From positions 1 through 9,412 of the forward strand of contig JAHDIL010000044.1 in assembly GCA_020630835.1 (NCBI GenBank): DNA of 9,412 nucleotides, in the 5' to 3' direction. This document shows positions 5,944 through 9,412 of this stretch, piece after piece (position 1 is the stretch's first letter; every line of letters begins with the position of its first letter). A model generated the notes under the pieces. That model ran no database searches, was not told the DNA's origin, and worked only from the letters and a program-made list of their open reading frames with translations. Source of the stretch: Verrucomicrobiota bacterium. Its GTDB lineage: Bacteria > Verrucomicrobiota > Verrucomicrobiia > Verrucomicrobiales > DEV007. Position numbers and translations under genes: made by a program.

Positions 5944-6513
5944 ATGTCGAGATCGGCTACAGCACCTAGAACACCAGCATCTACCTTCCTTGGGGTTCTT
6001 GGACGGCTTGGAAAATCACTGCTTATCCTCTTTACTTGCCTCACGCTCCAGCAGTGTCAAAAACCCTTTGACGTTACGGTATCCACGCCTGAACCGATCA
6101 AAGTGGATCTCACGATGGACGTTCATGTCTATCAGCATGGCGCGGGAGCTTCCGCTGAAAAACAGGAGGAAAAACAGCAGGATTTTCGCGATGCCATGCT
6201 GCGCCGGCGCAACCGTATGTCAGAGATTCAGTCTTTGAAAGATAACCGCATCGTTGGCGAAAACCGTGAAGCTCTGCTCTCTATTCGTAATATGCCAGCT
6301 GGAGACTGGGGCAACCACGTGACAAAGACCGTCGCGGCAGAAAACGAAGATCGGCTTCTCCTCATGAACAAAGAAGCAGAGGAAAAGCAAAAATCACTCG
6401 AAGAAATTCAAAACGCTCAGTGGGAACACTGGCAGCGCAAGTCATTCGGAGGCGAATGGATCGAAGTTCGACAAGGCGACACCTACCGCTGGATTCAAAA
6501 GCAGGGCGGATAA
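5944..6513 (+). CDS. YnbE-YdbL (DUF1318) fusion lipoprotein
   Basis: This 189-aa exported protein joins two partners that are separate in E. coli. Residues 1-38 are a long signal: a 24-residue basic N-region, hydrophobic core SLLILFTCLTL, and an atypical lipobox LQQC with C38 as the lipidated cysteine. Residues 39-65 (KPFDVTVSTPEPIKVDLTMDVHVY) match the YnbE pattern of basic/PEPI then alternating strand. Residues about 95-187 match YdbL/DUF1318: NRIVGENREALL, VAAENEDRLLLMNKEA, SLEEIQNAQ, then GGEWIEVRQGDTYRWIQ in place of PGEYVQ...GKW. Known: YdbH-YnbE bridges inner and outer membranes for phospholipid transport, and YdbL acts as a periplasmic chaperone-like partner that controls YnbE. A lipid-transport role here is inference, because no AsmA-like YdbH gene is in the window. 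ATG 5944 is the only suitable start; the next Met (58) would lose the signal. AAGGA sits only three bases upstream. Confidence 0.85.
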   Translation: MSRSATAPRTPASTFLGVLGRLGKSLLILFTCLTLQQCQKPFDVTVSTPEPIKVDLTMDVHVYQHGAGASAEKQEEKQQDFRDAMLRRRNRMSEIQSLKDNRIVGENREALLSIRNMPAGDWGNHVTKTVAAENEDRLLLMNKEAEEKQKSLEEIQNAQWEHWQRKSFGGEWIEVRQGDTYRWIQKQGG

Positions 6514-6549
6514 GAGGAATGGCATAGAAGCCTTAGCCGCTCTTATTTT
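6510..6549 (+). terminator. Terminator-like hairpin overlapping the stop codon of the fusion lipoprotein gene
   Basis: ATAAGAG (6510-6516, containing the TAA stop) pairs with CTCTTAT (6540-6546), with an inner GGC/GCC (6521-6523 with 6536-6538) and a TTTT tract at 6546-6549. The stem is AT-rich and the tract short, so efficiency may be modest, but the placement at the end of the gene and before the convergent neighbour fits a Rho-independent terminator. Confidence 0.55.
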
Positions 6550-6648
6550 GATGCCGATACAGCTTACCCTTTGGTTATCCGGCCGGAAGAAAACCCCAGA
6601 GTATGCGTCAATTCGTTTAAGACCAATTCCGCGTTTTAATCAGAGAAA

Positions 6649-6662
6649 GGCCTCCGCCGGCC
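6649..6662 (-). terminator. Weak GC-rich hairpin after the copper-dehydrogenase gene
   Basis: On the minus strand, 26 bases past the stop, GGCC pairs with GGCC around GGCGGA and is followed by TTTCT. The stem is only four pairs and the T run short, so this is a low-confidence terminator candidate. Confidence 0.22.
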
Positions 6663-6687
6663 GGATCGGCAGAAGCCCGAAGAATGA

Positions 6688-9412
6688 TTACTCGGTCACC
6701 TTGAGGACACCGCGCATGATCATGCCGTGCCCCGGGAAGGTGCAGACGAATTCGTAGTCCCCCGGCTTTCCAGGCACATCGAATTTGAGCTCCGTTGAAG
6801 TCTGTCCGTCGATCATATCGGTGTGAGCAATGATATTGGATGACTCAGGAATAAACTGAGCAGCAAAACCGTCGGCACCCATCGCTATTGCTGCATTAGC
6901 CACCTCCGTAGCCGTGCCAGGCTTGGTGATAACGAGGTTGTGTGGCAGTGCGTCCGGATTGTTGAACTCGATATGCATTTTTTTCCCCACTTTGACCGTC
7001 ATTTCCTTCACATCGTAGCGCAGTTGCTCGACCAGCGTATTTACACGCCATTTACTGATGCCACCTTCGTTAGAAATGAGACCACCCGCTTCGACTTTCA
7101 TTTCCTCCTGCTCATGGATCTCCTGGGCACCGAGCGCCGGATCGGCCACATCCCAGTGATGTTTCACCGTAGCGGCCGCGATACGAGCATGCTCCACCGG
7201 GGAAGCGAGAACAATATCAAGCAATTCTCGGTTCCTGACATTGTGCTGCTGGTGCACCCAGAGAGCTTCGAGCAGATGGCGTGCATGCTCCGGATTATTA
7301 GGATCAAGCGACGCGATCCACTGTTCAGCTGCCGCGATCACCTTCTTGCTGTCCCGCTCGGAAATCTCGACGCGCGTGCGGTGACGAACTCCGTCCACAG
7401 GATGTTCGAGATTCTTCATCAATGCCGCTTCAGCAACCCCATCGATCGCGACCGGCTCCTGGAGCGGTCGCGAAGGATAAGAAATTCGATAAATACGACC
7501 GTGCAGCTTATCGCGATTGGGGTCGCGGATGTTGTGCTGCATGTGCCCGATGATCACGTTGCACCAGTCGGACACGTAAAGAGCGCCGTCTTCTCCAAAC
7601 ACGGCATCGGTAGGACGGAAATTACCGTCACTAGAGACAAGGAGAGGTTCCTCCGGAGTTCCCCAGACTTCACCCGCAGCATACTCGGTCGTGACCTCGC
7701 TCTCGACCGTCTCACCAGTCTCCTTGTTCTTGGATTTCTTTACTTCAGTGCGAGTGAATCCATCCCGGTGTAGCTTGTAATTCTTCAGCCCAAGAAAACC
7801 AATCGTATTGGCGATGAGGAAGTTCTGCTGAATGTCCTCGGGAAAGTGAGAGGAAGAAACGATCGCATCAGCTGCCACCGGACGCACCTCCTTGGCGAGC
7901 AAGGTGTGCATTTTGAAGCCCTCACCCTCCGGACGGATCTGGTATGTGCGACCGCTCGTTCCATCATTAGCGTAATGATAGCCCCATTCATCAAAGGCAA
8001 TCCCGTGAGGATTAGGACTATTGTTAGCGTGCAGAGCAACCGTGAAGCGGCGGGGGTCCCAACGAAACATCGCTGAGTTACCGATTTTTAGGGAAGCACC
8101 CCAGGGATGCTCATGATTGTGCTGCAGGAAGACCCCACTCTGCCAATAGATGTGCCCGTCAGGACCATAGATCAGGTTGTTGGCGGTGTGGTGCGTATCA
8201 GAGGAGCCGAACCCATTCAGTATCACTTCGCGATGATCAGCAACATCGTCACCATCGGTATCCTTGAGAAAAATAAGATCAGGTTGTGAAGTCACGAGAA
8301 CACCGCCATTCCAGAACTCAAAGCCGAGCGGGTTATGCACCCGGGCGAACTCCTTGCATTTATCGGCAACTCCATCGCCGTCGGTATCTTCAAAAATCAC
8401 GAGCGCGTCCTTCATCTCCTGAAGCGGCTCCCACTTAGGATAGGTCGGCCAAACAGCAGCCCAGACACGCCCCTTGGTATCGACCTGCATCTGCACCGGA
8501 TTTACCAATTCAGGGAACATGGCTTCGTCGGCAAAGAGGTTGGCTTTGTAACCCTCCGGTAAAGTCATCTTAGAAATGCCTTCCTCCCCGGATAGGTAGT
8601 TAAGCGAGCCTTCCTTAGCCGAATTCGAACTAGCTGAGCCACCCCCGACATTCGATATCACCGGGACGGCTGCGGGCACATTGCCATCACTGACCATGAC
8701 GTCCTTACCTTGCGCCGTCGCCCAGATCTTGGCATCACCATTAGCGCTCATGACGTCGAGCATCTTCAACTCGTGCTGGAGCACATCTGCATTCGTCTGC
8801 CCGTCGACAAACTTCAGGCCAGCCCTTGTTCCCCAGATATCATTTCCGTCCACGGCGCGATAGCGATTGAACCAATTCCAGTTTTTGGCCTTCACCGCTT
8901 CTCGGATAGTCTCGTAGGACGCGGCTTCGACAGGACTTCCGTCACCGGCAAGCGAGTCAGCAATCAAACCCGACACCAGCTTCTGGCCAAGGGGGTTCAG
9001 GTGAATCCCGTTAATCGTGAGTGGCTCGTCATTAGCTGCGTAAAGTTCCTGACTCGTGCCGAACAAATCGACAAAGGCAACGCCGGAATCCTCTGCGACG
9101 GCACGAATTGCCTTCGTGTAGATAGCTAGGCGCTCGTTGTTCCGTTTACCGTTCGGCAGATTCGGGTTCTTGAGATTCTCGTGAGCAATTGGGCTAAACA
9201 ACACAACACGCGGGAAAGTCTTTCCGTTCGGTTGATAGCTACGAAGCTGATCCACGAACTCTACGTATTCTTTGATGAACTTCTCTGGCGTTTCGTCGAA
9301 AGACTCATTGTAACCGAAGAAACATCCAATAACATCCGCTTCGACATGCTGCAGATAAGCGTCGATCGGAGAAAAGTTTTTAGACCGTGGAAAACTGCCG
9401 ACTCGGTCACCC
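6688..9412 (-). CDS. SGNH hydrolase - PVC-type dehydrogenase - azurin fusion (N-terminus beyond right edge)
   Basis: The frame is open from the right edge (first full codon 9411-9409) to TAA at 6690-6688, with 907 residues visible; the GTG at 9255 is internal. Visible residues 1-155 are an SGNH/GDSL esterase domain: FFGYNES at 31-37 and block [11 protein letters not shown] at 134-143 (N in place of the usual D, H137). The block I GDS lies outside. Residues about 282-645 are the PVC-type membrane-bound dehydrogenase beta-propeller ([29 protein letters not shown], two calcium-loop-like DTDGD-VAD motifs at 342-350 and 384-392, and SDWCN). A HEAT-like helical stretch follows to about 765. Residues 798-907 are an azurin-like cupredoxin: H824 (LPHNLVI), C890 (VCTFPGH), H895 and M899 reproduce azurin's H46/C112/H117/M121 spacing exactly. 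No CxxCH is present in the visible part, unlike many relatives that end in a cytochrome c domain. It is likely periplasmic and oxidises a sugar or alcohol with transfer to copper; this function is inferred. Confidence 0.93.
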   Translation of the reverse strand, partial: GDRVGSFPRSKNFSPIDAYLQHVEADVIGCFFGYNESFDETPEKFIKEYVEFVDQLRSYQPNGKTFPRVVLFSPIAHENLKNPNLPNGKRNNERLAIYTKAIRAVAEDSGVAFVDLFGTSQELYAANDEPLTINGIHLNPLGQKLVSGLIADSLAGDGSPVEAASYETIREAVKAKNWNWFNRYRAVDGNDIWGTRAGLKFVDGQTNADVLQHELKMLDVMSANGDAKIWATAQGKDVMVSDGNVPAAVPVISNVGGGSASSNSAKEGSLNYLSGEEGISKMTLPEGYKANLFADEAMFPELVNPVQMQVDTKGRVWAAVWPTYPKWEPLQEMKDALVIFEDTDGDGVADKCKEFARVHNPLGFEFWNGGVLVTSQPDLIFLKDTDGDDVADHREVILNGFGSSDTHHTANNLIYGPDGHIYWQSGVFLQHNHEHPWGASLKIGNSAMFRWDPRRFTVALHANNSPNPHGIAFDEWGYHYANDGTSGRTYQIRPEGEGFKMHTLLAKEVRPVAADAIVSSSHFPEDIQQNFLIANTIGFLGLKNYKLHRDGFTRTEVKKSKNKETGETVESEVTTEYAAGEVWGTPEEPLLVSSDGNFRPTDAVFGEDGALYVSDWCNVIIGHMQHNIRDPNRDKLHGRIYRISYPSRPLQEPVAIDGVAEAALMKNLEHPVDGVRHRTRVEISERDSKKVIAAAEQWIASLDPNNPEHARHLLEALWVHQQHNVRNRELLDIVLASPVEHARIAAATVKHHWDVADPALGAQEIHEQEEMKVEAGGLISNEGGISKWRVNTLVEQLRYDVKEMTVKVGKKMHIEFNNPDALPHNLVITKPGTATEVANAAIAMGADGFAAQFIPESSNIIAHTDMIDGQTSTELKFDVPGKPGDYEFVCTFPGHGMIMRGVLKVTE

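Noticed and set aside
6940..7773. 277-codon plus-strand open frame
   Set aside because: It lies wholly antisense to the well-supported dehydrogenase-azurin gene, has no recognisable domain, and a composition (His-, Arg- and Phe-rich) typical of an antisense shadow.
6688..9412. Haem c (CxxCH) site expected in a PVC dehydrogenase
   Set aside because: The visible cysteines (DKCKE, SDWCN, FVCTF and GCFF) do not form a CxxCH motif; the C-terminal redox site is copper type instead.

Overview
The window reads as a chromosomal segment of a Verrucomicrobiota (PVC superphylum) bacterium, probably from the Verrucomicrobiales/Rubritalea side. The basis is family content: a PVC-type membrane-bound dehydrogenase domain joined to an SGNH hydrolase, a secreted formylglycine sulfatase, conserved-looking proteins of unknown family, and starts that mostly lack a Shine-Dalgarno sequence. 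The taxonomic call is inference, since no rRNA or phylogenetic marker is present.

Left part (1-4303). A molybdopterin oxidoreductase of the FdhF/YdeP family runs leftward off the window edge; 534 N-terminal codons are visible. Diverging from it is an unrecognised 352-residue protein whose motifs suggest a divergent kinase/APH-like fold. That gene ends tail-to-tail with a secreted sulfatase, and the two stop codons share one palindromic TTAA.

Middle part (4304-5943). This part is gene-poor. It holds a tRNA-Val (anticodon UAC, no encoded CCA), about 445 bases with no gene but with overlapping alternative hairpins, a small helical protein of unknown function (160 aa), and a 490-base gap unusually rich in inverted repeats. 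The strongest of these is a roughly 59-base stem-loop at 5625-5683.

Right part (5944-9412). A lipoprotein fuses a YnbE-like segment to a YdbL/DUF1318-like domain, pointing to the YdbH-YnbE-YdbL intermembrane lipid-transport bridge, although no YdbH-like gene is visible here. It ends in a terminator-like hairpin. Converging on it is a very large exported-type protein (907 residues visible, N-terminus beyond the right edge) combining an SGNH/GDSL hydrolase, a PVC-type beta-propeller dehydrogenase domain, a HEAT-like helical region and a C-terminal azurin-like blue-copper domain. It has no CxxCH haem motif.

The genes do not form one pathway. The common theme is envelope and periplasmic chemistry: sulfate ester hydrolysis, redox enzymes with molybdenum or copper centres, and an outer-membrane-biogenesis lipoprotein. 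The least conventional items are the copper-domain dehydrogenase fusion, the YnbE-YdbL fusion, the kinase-like orphan and the hairpin-rich gap at 5454-5750. No mobile element, CRISPR array or clear defence system was seen.
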